62,562 nucleotides of DNA from Tritrichomonas foetus (GCA_001839685.1 MLAK01000613.1:9356-71917); one strand, 5' to 3'; counted from the stretch's first letter, positions 29,230 to 38,665 are shown. Numbers and translations are program-made. Notes: generated from the letters alone by a model not told the origin.

Positions 29230-32121
29230 CTATTCAGAAGGTGGAATTCCAGGTAATAATGTTCTTGGTCTTAATAATGTTGCATTCTTGTTTGCAAAAT
29301 TATTTTTCATTTTAATTATAGGGCTTGATTGTTGTGAAGATACTGGGGTGTTATTTTCACTATCAACATTATTATATAACAATGTATTATTTGTATTCCA
29401 TAATTCTTCTTCAATAATTCTTCGAATGTGATCAAAAGGTATTTCAGGGTTTTGGATTTTTCCTTTAATCTGCCTTTTTGCCCAAATTTCCCATTGTTTT
29501 AATTCAACGAGTTTTTCTGTATTTTCATCATCGTGCTGTCTCATTCTTTGAATATATGCATACTCTTGTTGAATTTTTGTTTGAAGTTGGGTAATTTGTT
29601 CTTGTAGAGATTCATTTAAATCAATTAATGATTGGATCGAATTAATTGCATTTTCTGGTGATTTAATATCTATCAGAGATTCGAATTTTGTCATGGCTTG
29701 ATAAAATTTAGAATATGATAGGTTTTGTTTTACTTCATTTTGAAATTTAGCGGAAATGGAATCAAATAAATTTGGTATATCTTTAACATCAAGTGCAACA
29801 GATCTATTTTCGATTATACCAAAGTTAAAAGCAAATTCTTTAATATAAGAAGATATTTGTGATAATGCTGATGAATAAGTACTTTTTGCAGATTTGATTT
29901 GTGTGGAAAGTTGTGAAGCCAATATTTCTTTTTCATTTTTCCATTTTTCTTCACTAGTTTTAATTTGCATTGACATGGTTTTATTCTCTAATCGCAATTT
30001 TTCATTTTCAGTTGTCAAGTTTGATGCTTTAATTGTCAAATTTTTATAATCATTTTCTAACGAAGCATTGGACTCAATTTTACCGGCTAGTGTTGTAATA
30101 GTTCTTTCATAGGATGATTTTAATTCTGCAGTTTTTGTCATAACAAGATTTCTTGATTCTTGAGCTATCAATTTCAATTCATTATTTTTCTTTTTGTGAT
30201 CCATTATTTCTGTCTTTAAAGAGCTAACTGTGTTGTTAAGATCAATAATTTTATTGTCTTTCTCATTAAGAATATTCCTTAGTTTGTCAATACTAGAATT
30301 GAGCTCTTGAACCTGTGTTTCATATTCTGATGAATGTTGATTGATCTTCTCTTTATAGAAAAGCTCAACATCTCTAACTTGATTTTCACTTACAGAAATC
30401 TTGGTTTTATATTCTTCAATTTGTTTTTGTAACTCGCTTTTCTCAATTTTCGTGACTTCAATTTGTTTTAAAAATTCATTACACTTTTTTTGTAGCAAAC
30501 GAATTTCTCTCTTATGTTTCTTTTTTATATCGCGTAATTCTTTTGAGTGTTCTCGAGTTGTTTGACTCAAAGCAGTTTTTAAGTCAGATATTATCGGTAA
30601 ATTTTCTCCTTGATTTTGAAAATATTTCAAAACTGCATCAAAAACTACCAGAAAATCAGTTTTTGGATTTGTGTCAAAAATAGAATCTAGCATTTGTCGC
30701 ATTTTCTTTTCTCTATCTTGATAATATTTGATTTCTTTTTTTAGGCCAATAGTTTTATCAACAGCATTTTGCATTTCATTCATTTTCTTTCTGGTATTCT
30801 CCAGTCGAAGTTGACATTCCATTGAATATTTTTGTAATATTGAAGAGACAATAACTTCAGAAACAAAAAGCTGAAAGACTTCACGTGAATCTTCACTTTT
30901 GATATTTTCATACACATGTGCAACTTTCTCATGGATATCAGGTGGATTAAGCACATCGAAGCAATTCATATGTGGAAGTTTATCAATTTCACAATTTAAA
31001 GACACCCTTGGTAAAGTTTTTTCGATAAATTCACCTAATTTCGTACAATGTTCAATTAATTGCTGCTTAAAACTAATTGAAATTTTTGTTTCATTCGGAA
31101 AAACAATTGATTGTAATTCTGAATTCTTTGCAAGCTGTTGTAAGAAATTGAGTTCCTCATCCATAACAGCTAAAATTCTCAAAGATCTTTTTTGTGCTTC
31201 GTTAATTACTTCAGAGTCTTCTTTAATAAAATTATTAGTAATTTTTTTATCATCCAATTTATTATTATTTTCAATAACTTTTCGAAATATTTTAATAATT
31301 CTATCACGAATTGGAGAACTTGAATCTTCACTTATTTGTTTAGCATTTTCTGCATGATCTAAACTCAATTTAGTAATAGCTCCTAAGACTGTATAAAGCT
31401 CATCGATTTCATCTGTTATAGGTTCAATTTTATGATGATTCAGGTTATTATTATTATTAGTTTGCTTTCCATTATGTGAAATACAAATCGAATCTTTAGA
31501 TTGGATAATTTTCATATCATTTTCAACAATTTGATCATATTTTTGAATGATCATATTTTGTCTTTGAACAATATTAATCAGTGTTTGATTTTCTTTTTTA
31601 TTGGATTTATACATTTGCTTAATTTTTTGGAAAACACCTTCAAAATCAATTTTTTGTTCAATAATTTGAGGAGCAGCATTATTCAATGTCTCTATTTTAG
31701 TCTTTAATTCAATAATTTGTGTTGATAAAGTTTCATTTTTAATTGTTTCATCAGAAATTTTTCGATGAAATTTAAATAATGCTGATTCATACTTTTCGTT
31801 TTTTGACTGAAGAGATTTGCAACGTGCTTTAAGATGTTCGATTTCGTTTTTTAATTCATTATTTTCGGAAATTAAAGTCATATTTTTCATTTCATTCGAT
31901 GATGCTTTTGGATCGTTTTTTGTCAAATAATCGATCACACTATTTAAGCTTGTGCAAGTCGTCATATAAAGTCCATTGAATTTGTATAAAAATGAGTCGA
32001 TATCGTAATTTTGATTAACCGGATGAATCAAAACATCTGACATTGTTTCGTTTGAATAAGACGCGTCAATTTCATCGAATTGTCGAATTAAATCTTGACA
32101 AAATTCGCTTGAGTTGTTCAT
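29230..32121 (-). CDS. long coiled-coil protein, family unknown
   Basis: A 963-residue protein with an ATG start at 32121. Most of it from about residue 90 to 890 is heptad-rich coiled coil (LKNEIEHLKARCKSLQSKNE; KKKHKREIRLLQKKCNEFLK). A break with more globular character lies at about 350-430 (LPRVSLNCEIDKLPHMNCFD). The C-terminal 90 residues contain an IPFDHIRRIIEEELWNTNNT helix and end in a basic, Ser-rich tail with LLPGIPPSE. I do not recognise it. Candidates by architecture are a basal-body, axostyle or Golgi scaffold protein. It is divergent from the roadblock light-chain gene, which would fit a cytoskeletal role, but that is only context. It converges with CENP-X across 190 bp. Confidence 0.75.
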   Translation of the reverse strand: MNNSSEFCQDLIRQFDEIDASYSNETMSDVLIHPVNQNYDIDSFLYKFNGLYMTTCTSLNSVIDYLTKNDPKASSNEMKNMTLISENNELKNEIEHLKARCKSLQSKNEKYESALFKFHRKISDETIKNETLSTQIIELKTKIETLNNAAPQIIEQKIDFEGVFQKIKQMYKSNKKENQTLINIVQRQNMIIQKYDQIVENDMKIIQSKDSICISHNGKQTNNNNNLNHHKIEPITDEIDELYTVLGAITKLSLDHAENAKQISEDSSSPIRDRIIKIFRKVIENNNKLDDKKITNNFIKEDSEVINEAQKRSLRILAVMDEELNFLQQLAKNSELQSIVFPNETKISISFKQQLIEHCTKLGEFIEKTLPRVSLNCEIDKLPHMNCFDVLNPPDIHEKVAHVYENIKSEDSREVFQLFVSEVIVSSILQKYSMECQLRLENTRKKMNEMQNAVDKTIGLKKEIKYYQDREKKMRQMLDSIFDTNPKTDFLVVFDAVLKYFQNQGENLPIISDLKTALSQTTREHSKELRDIKKKHKREIRLLQKKCNEFLKQIEVTKIEKSELQKQIEEYKTKISVSENQVRDVELFYKEKINQHSSEYETQVQELNSSIDKLRNILNEKDNKIIDLNNTVSSLKTEIMDHKKKNNELKLIAQESRNLVMTKTAELKSSYERTITTLAGKIESNASLENDYKNLTIKASNLTTENEKLRLENKTMSMQIKTSEEKWKNEKEILASQLSTQIKSAKSTYSSALSQISSYIKEFAFNFGIIENRSVALDVKDIPNLFDSISAKFQNEVKQNLSYSKFYQAMTKFESLIDIKSPENAINSIQSLIDLNESLQEQITQLQTKIQQEYAYIQRMRQHDDENTEKLVELKQWEIWAKRQIKGKIQNPEIPFDHIRRIIEEELWNTNNTLLYNNVDSENNTPVSSQQSSPIIKMKNNFANKNATLLRPRTLLPGIPPSE

Positions 32122-32357
32122 TTCTGATTTCCAAGCGATTTTTTAATTGAGAGGCGAAAAAAGAAATAGAAAACGGAATTTAATGAGATATGGTTATATA
32201 TAAGATAATAACTAAACGTGCACTTTTCAAAAAGAAAATTTTCACCGTTTTTTATTTTCGTCCTCTGAAACTTGTATTTAGGTTAAATTTCACCATAACG
32301 ATCATATTTTAAATACTTTATTCTGATGAAAACCCAAATAAACTAAATTGTTCAAAA
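32122..32357. promoter_or_regulatory. divergent promoter, coiled-coil (-) and roadblock (+)
   Basis: 236 bp between ATGs. TTCAAAAATG places an Inr-like TCAAA directly at the roadblock start, and AATCAGAAATG does the same for the coiled-coil gene on the minus strand. Very short 5' leaders, as known in trichomonads, would fit. Confidence 0.4.
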
Positions 32358-32657
32358 ATGGGCGATGTTGAAGAGTTTTTCTCAAGGATAGGTAACCAGC
32401 CAGGAATTATCGGTTCAATAATCATGTTAACAGGCTCTGGAGTCACAGTCAAGTCGACAATGAAAGATAACGAAGCTGCTCAATACTCATCGATTGTCGC
32501 GGATTTCCTGAAAAGGTCGCAGGCAACAATGAAGTCGATAAACTCAGAAGAAAAAATTCAATGCATGAGAGTTCGCTCATTCAAAAATGAAATTTTTATT
32601 TTCCCTGATTCTGTTTTTACACTTGTTGTCATTCAGGATTCAATGGCATCTGCTTGA
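32358..32657 (+). CDS. dynein light chain roadblock/LC7
   Basis: A 99-residue protein with an ATG start at 32358, the usual length for DYNLRB (about 96). The fold is recognisable: the start helix DVEEFFSRIGNQPGIIGSII, the strand IMLTGSGVTVKSTM, the helix EAAQYSSIVADFLKRSQATM, and the beta segment CMRVRSFKNEIFIFPDSVFT followed by LVVIQDS. LC7/roadblock dimers bind the dynein intermediate chain in cytoplasmic and axonemal dynein. The related Ragulator/MglB folds are possible alternatives, but compact length and the FxxRI..Q.GV..-like start favour the dynein subunit. Confidence 0.9.
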   Translation: MGDVEEFFSRIGNQPGIIGSIIMLTGSGVTVKSTMKDNEAAQYSSIVADFLKRSQATMKSINSEEKIQCMRVRSFKNEIFIFPDSVFTLVVIQDSMASA

Positions 32658-32857
32658 TAATATACAGCTATCAATGTTAAATGTTATTTCTTTTTAACCG
32701 TTCAATTTTTTTCGGTTTTGTATTTCCTTTCATTCATCTTTCATTACTTTGCTTGTTAATATAACCTGGTGTTTGAGGCTATGACCAGGGTTTGAGGAAA
32801 AACTGAATAAGTCACAAATCATCTTTTATATTTGGTCTTTATATATTCGTTTTTTAT
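32658..32857. other. 3' flank of roadblock gene
   Basis: AT-rich. A short imperfect repeat TGAGGCTATGACCAGGGTTTGAGG near 32773-32796 has no obvious role. Confidence 0.3.
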
Positions 32858-33028
32858 GTGTTTGATCTTCATATGTTTGATCTTCAAATGTTTGATCTTC
32901 AAATGTTTGATCTTCAAATGTTTGATCTTCATATGTTTGATCTTCATATGTTTGATCTTCATATGTTTGATCTTCATATGTTTGATCTTCATATGTTTGA
33001 TCTTCATATGTTTGATCTTCAAATATTT
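32858..33028. repeat. 15-bp minisatellite, 11 copies
   Basis: The unit TTTGATCTTCATATG, with AAATG replacing ATATG in some copies, repeats 11 times with an exact 15-bp period. The first TTTGATCTTC is at 32861 and the last at 33011. Because 15 is a multiple of three, every frame stays open: FDLHM repeats on the plus strand and KIKHM on the minus strand. The surrounding sequence gives no sign of a real gene, so these are by-products. Confidence 0.92.
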
Positions 33029-33421
33029 GTGATGGCCTTCCTTGTATGTATGTTAGAAGTTATACAACTTGAGTAGAATAAAGTAGACAAGCAAAATAGC
33101 TATCATGCGAATTCCTCAGGCAAAAATACATATTGTATGTAACGACCCTCGTATATCTTGGTTTCGTGTTTGGCTAAACCGAAAATGTTAAATATATTGA
33201 TTAATCAAGTCATTAATATAATTGGTTGGTGAGTTTCTATCTTACCAAAACTTCTTTTTCATATTCGGATTTAAAAAACTTACAATGTACCTACCAATAT
33301 TAGTTTTCCACGACAAAAAACTATTTTCCATTCAAGGTAATTTTAATATTTTTATCAATTTTAAGAGAAAAATGAAAGTAAAAATAGATTTTTATATCTT
33401 TCATGTTCATAGATTATTTAT
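33029..33421. other. intergenic, no gene seen
   Basis: AT-rich region between the minisatellite and the membrane-protein gene, which ends in it. A 77-codon plus-strand frame from 33222 is hydrophobic/Lys-rich and antisense to that gene's end; I reject it. Confidence 0.4.
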
Positions 33422-34123
33422 TCAAAAAACTGTTTTCAGTGGTGGTGCTTTATAAAGCTGATGAGATGCATTACTAAAGAAGTCACAAATACTAACAATA
33501 ACTTCAAAGATGCTTTTCAAAACGCCAGTGTTGTTTCGGTATTGTTTTCTTATGATGCTGTATATTTTCACCCAAATTTCTCGTGCTTCATGAGAAACCA
33601 CGTATGAAAACATAGAAATAAGAACAATATAAGTAATAAATGAAACCAATATACCAAATGTATGATTAACAATCAACCATAAGAAAAGTTCAGGAACAAC
33701 TAAAATTTCTACATAATTTAAAATGTTTTTCATTGATTTTGATTCTGTTAATTGAGAGAGTGTCTTTTTCACCTCTTTGATTGGGAAGAAAATACTGAGC
33801 TGATATAAATGAAGAATAATTCCATCGAAAATGTATAAAATCGAAGTCGTCGATGTGAGGGCGAAACATGCAAACACCAAGGCATTATGGAAATGCGGGT
33901 TGAATTGAATAGGTTTTGGCGCTGTATGTCGTTTATTGCTTTTATAATCAATATAAAGGCAGAAAAGTTGACTTAATAGCGATATCACAAAAAACCAACA
34001 GTTGAAGTTGTAAAACGCGTTACTCATAAAGAACAGGAGTGTTATGACACCAATAATTGAACCAACACTTGACACGACAATAATAACAGCTGCTTCTGGA
34101 TCGATTTGATTATTACCATCCAT
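33422..34123 (-). CDS. multi-pass membrane protein, possibly TMEM33/Pom33-like
   Basis: A 233-residue protein with an ATG start at 34123. Four hydrophobic segments are visible: residues about 12-33 (AVIIVVSSVGSIIGVITLLF), 37-57, 79-105 and 145-178 (possibly two spans, LFLWLIVNHTFGILVSFITY and IVLISMFSYVV). The cytosolic C-terminus has a conserved-looking amphipathic end, VLKSIFEVIVSICDFFSNAS. A Pro in VEILVVPELFLWL followed by a Y-rich/positively charged stretch recalls the C-terminal half of TMEM33/Pom33/Tts1, reticulon-associated ER and nuclear-pore membrane proteins. I cannot confirm this by eye. No signal peptide. An alternative is an unrelated ER-resident protein. Confidence 0.6.
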   Translation of the reverse strand: MDGNNQIDPEAAVIIVVSSVGSIIGVITLLFFMSNAFYNFNCWFFVISLLSQLFCLYIDYKSNKRHTAPKPIQFNPHFHNALVFACFALTSTTSILYIFDGIILHLYQLSIFFPIKEVKKTLSQLTESKSMKNILNYVEILVVPELFLWLIVNHTFGILVSFITYIVLISMFSYVVSHEAREIWVKIYSIIRKQYRNNTGVLKSIFEVIVSICDFFSNASHQLYKAPPLKTVF

Positions 34124-34455
34124 TTTGTTTATTTGTCTAAGAAAAAGTTTATCTCAAAAATTAAAATGTGAAGTTTATAAATGACATATTTCAATCCATT
34201 GATCGTAAATCAACTTTTTGAACTCATCTATGGACAGATATCAACTTAAATAATTTCACCACATCTATCAATTTTTTGTCCTTGAAGCACTCAATCTTTT
34301 CTATGAGGGGCATCTCATTAGTAAAATCGACGAGTTTTATCGTGAAACTTTTCGTTAATTTGACCTATACTATACTTTATTTAATTGAGTGATTATTCAA
34401 TCAAATCAAAGAATATAAAAAAGTGATAAAATCGCTCGAGTTGCATTTAGATAAA
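34124..34455. other. intergenic, no certain gene
   Basis: Holds the promoter of the membrane protein (GAAAAAGTTT at about 34140, opposite orientation) and the 3' end of the NXF-like gene. A 46-codon coding-like minus frame (for example VKLTKSFTIKLVDFTNEMPL) may be chance. Confidence 0.3.
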
Positions 34456-35646
34456 TCAACAAACACAAGGTGGATCACGTATAAACATATTATCATTCAA
34501 AATTCGGAATTGGTAATCATAAAATGAAATAACATACGATCTGTCAAATCCAAGAATTAAGTTATTATAGCTCTCAAAGACACCATGCAAAACAACTGAA
34601 TACAAATTTTCTGACAATATTGAGCAATTGATCAAAGTTGGATGTGAATGAAATCCATTTGGGAAAAGCTGGCAAAGAGCAGCTATGATATTTTCTTTTC
34701 CACGAATATGAACAGGCTCTTTAATTGCTAAATTAGAATCACAATTCTCATAATAGTTGGTTTTTTCTGATTGTTGTGAAATTAGTGAAAAAACAGAATT
34801 ATTGAAATAGAAATCACCACATTTTGGTATGTCATACCACATCATTTTAAAATATGTATGAATAAAACGATGTGTTGGAAAATCGTCAACGTTGAGTGTG
34901 ATTGGTGGAAACATTTCAAGTGATAGTTTTGGCTCATGCTGTAAACTTCTAAAATCAAGTTGAGGTTGTTCAACAAAGTAATCTTCATAATCATCATAAT
35001 TATTATCACCATAACTATTACCAAGAGTGCTGGAATTGCTTGGAGTTGTGTTTTGATCCTCAATTGGATTATCAAGGATCACTTTTGCTGCACCAAAATA
35101 AGTTTGGAACTCCTCATCACTTCCAATATTGTTTCCACTTAGATTTATTGCTTTTACATCAGGAAAAAGGGGAAGAAAACTGTATTCAAATCCTTTGAGG
35201 TTTGGTAGGTTGTTATTACTGAAATTGAATGAGTTTATTGGGGTTCCTGTTTTGAGAGAATACATTTTAGCCAAAAACAAAACCGTGCTTATGTTTGGTG
35301 GAAAATTTGTATTGATTTTATATCGTCCTTTAATTCTTGAAAAGTTGACGCATCCTTCTGCGTTTATATTTCTTGGAAAATCTCTCCAAAGTTTATTCGC
35401 ATATTGTTCGAAATTTGCAGCATCGATAAGAATAACTTTGATTCCATTTCTCGATTGATAACCAGTTACTTCTTTGGCATCTTTATACGATAACTCTGCC
35501 CAAATGAAATTGTATTCTGGATTCGAATTAACAGCGCAATTGTCTGGATTTATATCATCATAGTTTTCTAAGACGGTTTTGAAAACTGATTTATCGTCTG
35601 GTTCGGTCGGGCCGATCGCGACACCGAATTGGGTTGTTCGAGACAT
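34456..35646 (-). CDS. NXF1/Mex67-like mRNA export factor
   Basis: A 396-residue protein with an ATG start at 35646. Order: an RRM-like region (about 45-110), leucine-rich repeats (about 136-172: INSFNFSNNNLPNLKGF, PDVKAINLSGNNI), an acidic Asn/Ser/Tyr-rich linker (about 195-230), and an NTF2-like domain (about 258-390). The end is diagnostic: LYSVVLHGVFESYNNLILGF, then DRSYVISF and ILNDNMFIRDP, as in the NTF2-like domain of TAP/NXF. In NXF1 this domain pairs with NXT1/p15 and, with a C-terminal UBA-like domain, binds FG nucleoporins. Here the protein stops right after the NTF2-like fold (DPPCVC), so the UBA-like domain is absent. It is in a minus-strand run with SCAR and the tubby-like gene, apparently separately transcribed. 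Confidence 0.83.
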   Translation of the reverse strand: MSRTTQFGVAIGPTEPDDKSVFKTVLENYDDINPDNCAVNSNPEYNFIWAELSYKDAKEVTGYQSRNGIKVILIDAANFEQYANKLWRDFPRNINAEGCVNFSRIKGRYKINTNFPPNISTVLFLAKMYSLKTGTPINSFNFSNNNLPNLKGFEYSFLPLFPDVKAINLSGNNIGSDEEFQTYFGAAKVILDNPIEDQNTTPSNSSTLGNSYGDNNYDDYEDYFVEQPQLDFRSLQHEPKLSLEMFPPITLNVDDFPTHRFIHTYFKMMWYDIPKCGDFYFNNSVFSLISQQSEKTNYYENCDSNLAIKEPVHIRGKENIIAALCQLFPNGFHSHPTLINCSILSENLYSVVLHGVFESYNNLILGFDRSYVISFYDYQFRILNDNMFIRDPPCVC

Positions 35647-35938
35647 TTGAATGTAAAAATGGTCAAATATTTCATGTTTAATATTTCAATGAATGACGTT
35701 AACTATTTTTTTATTTTGAATTGCTATTTGTCCAAGCATGATGATCATGACTCTTTCTTCTTGACAATATGTCTAATTTGTGAAATATGATTTAAATAAT
35801 CTGGAATCAATTTGAAAAATATCTTCAAACATAATTGTTAATTTGATCTCTTGAAATTATTTTTACTGTCATATTCCATAAAAGCAATCCGATTATAAAA
35901 TGAGAAAACGATAAATTTGATAAACATTTTATTAATAA
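35647..35938. promoter_or_regulatory. NXF-like gene promoter region
   Basis: ATTTGACCATTTTTAC (minus strand, 12 bp before the ATG) contains the single-box form of the GGTCAAA motif. The rest is AT-rich. Confidence 0.3.
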
Positions 35939-37309
35939 TTACCATATTGATGAGGATTCGGAAGAAGAGGAAGAATATTCAGATGAGTCTGGATCATGCG
36001 TTGCATTTCTCACTTCTGCAAGTTTTTGCAATAATTCTGCTGATGAAAGATTATTACCATTATCTTCTTCTTTTTTAACTATTATTGGTCTTTCTTTTGT
36101 TCGATCTATCTTCTTAAGGATAAATTTCCCACTTTTAATAAGATCAATATGTGAAAGATTATTCACAGGATGGTTTGCAAGTCCTTTCCTTTTTTCAGGG
36201 GCAATAACTCTCGGTTTTGACAAATCAATTGAATTAAATGATGGAGGAGGTGGTGGTGGGGGTGGTGGCGGGGGTGGAGGAGGAATTGATTCACTATAAT
36301 TAGTTGATACATTATCATTAATATGAACATTTGGTTGATTATTATTTTGTGGAGTCATAGTTTGTTGATTAATGTTTTGCTGATTAATGTTTTGTTGATT
36401 AATGATTTGCTGATTAATATTTTGTTCACTATTTTGGGTTTGTTGAGATAAACTACAACTTATATTAGTTGTTTTTTGAGTAACATTGTTTTTTTGTGTA
36501 CGAGAATTAAGATTTTGATTTGCTGAGATGATATTTTGATTAATTAATCTTTCTGAATTATTATTTTCTTGAGATTTGCTTTCGCTTAATTGTGAAACAG
36601 TTTGAAATTGAATATTTGGTCTCCAATTTGATGTTTGGCCTCGAGGAGGAGGTCTGAGAAGAAGTTGCTTTGGTGGTATTACTTTATTAATAATGATGGT
36701 TAATACTCCATCTGCTCCTCTCTCCATTTTCTTATTTTCTTTCACTTTTGGCTTTTTCTCTCGATGCTTATTAATATTTTTGATTTCTTGATATTTCATC
36801 AATATTTCTTCGTGGAACATTTTTTCAAAAACACTTGGATCAGAAACCCTTTTTTCTAATATTTCATAATTTGGCAATACATCTTTCCACATGGATAAAG
36901 TATATGGTGCTGTATTTTGATCTGTCAAATATTTTACAAGTGAACTTCTTGCAGCAATCGGAATAAAATCATTACTAAGTTTTTTATTTGATAATTCAGC
37001 ATATTGCTGATTAACAAAATCAACTGGAGTAGTATTCGATAAACTTTGAATTGTCGGAGATGCTTTAATTTTGAAGTCATCTAATCTTGATTTAATGTCA
37101 CTAAACCTAGATGATAATGTAGTAAACTCTACCAAAATATCATTAAATAGGTCTGTTGCTAATTGATGAAGTAATGACATTTGCCTATATAATCCTATTG
37201 AGTAGACATAAGCCATATTTTCAAATGCTGTAGCAGGATCACTTGGAATTGGAAATGAATTTGGTGGTGTCACTTCAGAATAAGAAGGGAGCGATACAGC
37301 CGGAAACAT
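35939..37309 (-). CDS. SCAR/WAVE homologue, Arp2/3 activator
   Basis: A 456-residue protein with an ATG start at 37309. Residues about 28-175 form the helical SCAR homology domain (YVYSIGLYRQMSLLHQLATD; LSSRFSDIKSRLDDFKIK). A basic patch follows (KHREKKPKVKENKK, 181-194), then an Asn/Gln-rich linker with NINQQ repeats (298-316) and a run of 14 prolines (343-356). A WH2-like actin-binding segment is at 386-404 (SHIDLIKSGKFILKKIDRT) and a connector helix at 423-435 (SAELLQKLAEVRNA). The tail DPDSSEYSSSSSESSSIW ends in the Trp needed for Arp2/3 contact. The tail has fewer acidic residues than usual and many serines that could be phosphorylated. SCAR/WAVE acts in a Rac-controlled complex to build branched actin, relevant to amoeboid trichomonads. 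Confidence 0.88.
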   Translation of the reverse strand: MFPAVSLPSYSEVTPPNSFPIPSDPATAFENMAYVYSIGLYRQMSLLHQLATDLFNDILVEFTTLSSRFSDIKSRLDDFKIKASPTIQSLSNTTPVDFVNQQYAELSNKKLSNDFIPIAARSSLVKYLTDQNTAPYTLSMWKDVLPNYEILEKRVSDPSVFEKMFHEEILMKYQEIKNINKHREKKPKVKENKKMERGADGVLTIIINKVIPPKQLLLRPPPRGQTSNWRPNIQFQTVSQLSESKSQENNNSERLINQNIISANQNLNSRTQKNNVTQKTTNISCSLSQQTQNSEQNINQQIINQQNINQQNINQQTMTPQNNNQPNVHINDNVSTNYSESIPPPPPPPPPPPPPPSFNSIDLSKPRVIAPEKRKGLANHPVNNLSHIDLIKSGKFILKKIDRTKERPIIVKKEEDNGNNLSSAELLQKLAEVRNATHDPDSSEYSSSSSESSSIW

Positions 37310-37990
37310 TGATTAAGACAAAAATTTCGGAAATTTCAGAAAATTTCTTAAAAAGAAAATCAATTTGCCAAATCATTCAGAAGAGATAATGCTGTTATAT
37401 TTTTAGCTATATTACAAGCTAATAGGTTATATATATCTAAACCCGAAATAAAAATAGAGATGTTCTTGTGAGATTCTGAAATTTGACTCTTGTTAACACA
37501 GCTGTGAAAGAACAAAGATGAGTATTTTCAATAACTATTTGGTCATTTATCAACCAAATAAGATCAGAAAATAGTTTTTTTTGACAAAATAGGAAAAACA
37601 TATGGCAAAATAATTCGTTTTTAATATGAATACAAACACTTATAGCTCCAGAAATATCAATATAAACACCTGATAAATCTAGAGATTTAATTGTGACAAA
37701 TTCTACAAATTCGTTCAGAATTTATGATTAAAGTCAGGAAGAAATTATTCTATTTGTGAAGAATCTAGTAATTTAAATCGCATACAATAATAATTTCAAT
37801 AAATATAATATATATATAATACAAGATAAAGCTGGTTGGTTCCAAAAAATGGAAAGTACGATAAACACAAAAAGTTATTATTTTCTTTCAATAAAACTTT
37901 CCTCTTAAGAGTTGGTAATTTTGAAGTGAAAGGTCAAATAAAGGTGATAAAGCTGTACATTTTTTGGAAGTATTATAAAATCGGCTGGAT
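37310..37990. other. intergenic with MITE-related fragment
   Basis: AT-rich DNA containing the fragment at 37835-37945 (listed separately) and a perfect 12-bp inverted repeat TTCCAAAAAATG (37840-37851) and CATTTTTTGGAA (37958-37969). A 63-codon plus frame across it is rejected as a gene. Confidence 0.5.
37835..37945 (+). mobile_element. degraded fragment related to the 25-kb MITE
   Basis: The end of this fragment (37922-37945) is identical over 24 bases to the MITE left arm (25087-25110), including AAAGGTCAAATAAAGGT. Upstream the match continues imperfectly (TTTCCT...GAGTT...GTAA). Similarity stops exactly at AAAGGT, where a 10-bp direct repeat GATAAAGCTG (37946-37955) begins; its other copy is 37825-37834. 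The 111-bp segment is therefore flanked by a perfect 10-bp repeat, but it lacks the TIRs of the intact MITE. It may be a filler insertion or a truncated copy. Confidence 0.55.
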
Positions 37991-38665
37991 TCAATCAATA
38001 TATGAAAGAAATATGGAAAATGCTTGATATAAAGAGAGTGGATATAAAACACTAATAGAAAACTCATCTTCGTAAGTTTGTCGGAATGTCATACAAACCT
38101 CCCCATTGAATTTAACAGAATGAATTAACGCATTTTCATTTGTTTCTGGTTTGGCCATGATTTCTGATGAACCACTTAATTGTAGCACATTGGTAGATTG
38201 TATAAGAGATTCAATTGATTTTCCAACATCAAGCAGTAATGGGGAACTTCCCAGTTTTGGTATTAAAATTTCATCATTGAATATTTTATTTCCGCCTGAA
38301 GATGATTCATGTCGTGTGAGAATAAGCATAACCCTTTTTGAATCATTGACTTGAGGATGCCATGAATACGATGCGTAATTTTTGTTTTTTTCGAGTTTGA
38401 AAATTCCCATGTAAAATTTGCTCATTTTGATTAATTGATTGGCATTCATGGATATCAGATACGAAGGATGCATATCTTGATTTTTTTCGGCGGCGAGAAG
38501 CATGGTTTCCATGTCTTCAGTATAAATATAATATCGATATTTTTGTGTTTGATAATCTTTTCGACGGCAAAAAATTCCTTTAAATTCATAATCTTTAGCC
38601 ATTGGCTGATTCATCATGTATCGCGAAATTTCTTCTCCATTGAAGTATAAAATCTTGAAAGCCAT
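37991..38665 (-). CDS. tubby-like C-terminal domain protein
   Basis: A 224-residue protein with an ATG start at 38665. It looks like a minimal tubby domain. The early part has CRRKDYQTQKYRYYIYTEDM and MHPSYLISMNANQLIKMSKF, similar to the ...YFLHLDRE...NYLIS..P..L of tubby. A middle strand is YASYSWHPQVNDSKRVMLIL. The end ENALIHSVKFNGEVCMTFRQ then TYEDEFSISVLYPLSLYQAF and SIFLSYID follows the diagnostic SVKNFQ...V.MQFGRV..D.FT.DY.YPL..LQAFAI.LS..D. Tubby domains bind PI(4,5)P2 at the plasma membrane. The protein is shorter than the usual ~260-residue domain and the C-terminal Cys-Glu is missing. A related scramblase fold is the alternative. Confidence 0.75.
   Translation of the reverse strand: MAFKILYFNGEEISRYMMNQPMAKDYEFKGIFCRRKDYQTQKYRYYIYTEDMETMLLAAEKNQDMHPSYLISMNANQLIKMSKFYMGIFKLEKNKNYASYSWHPQVNDSKRVMLILTRHESSSGGNKIFNDEILIPKLGSSPLLLDVGKSIESLIQSTNVLQLSGSSEIMAKPETNENALIHSVKFNGEVCMTFRQTYEDEFSISVLYPLSLYQAFSIFLSYID

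Noticed and set aside
32819..33076. KIKHM and FDLHM repeat proteins on either strand
   Set aside because: Products of the 15-bp minisatellite, whose period is a multiple of three; no flanking coding signal.
34200..34380. open frame VKLTKSFTIKLVDFTNEMPL... on the minus strand
   Set aside because: Forty-odd open codons are expected by chance in this much AT-rich DNA, and there is no family resemblance.
37836..38027. 63-codon frame over the MITE-related scrap
   Set aside because: Composition is Lys/Phe/Ile-rich, it overlaps the 3' end of the tubby-like gene, and its start lies in the repeat-flanked segment.
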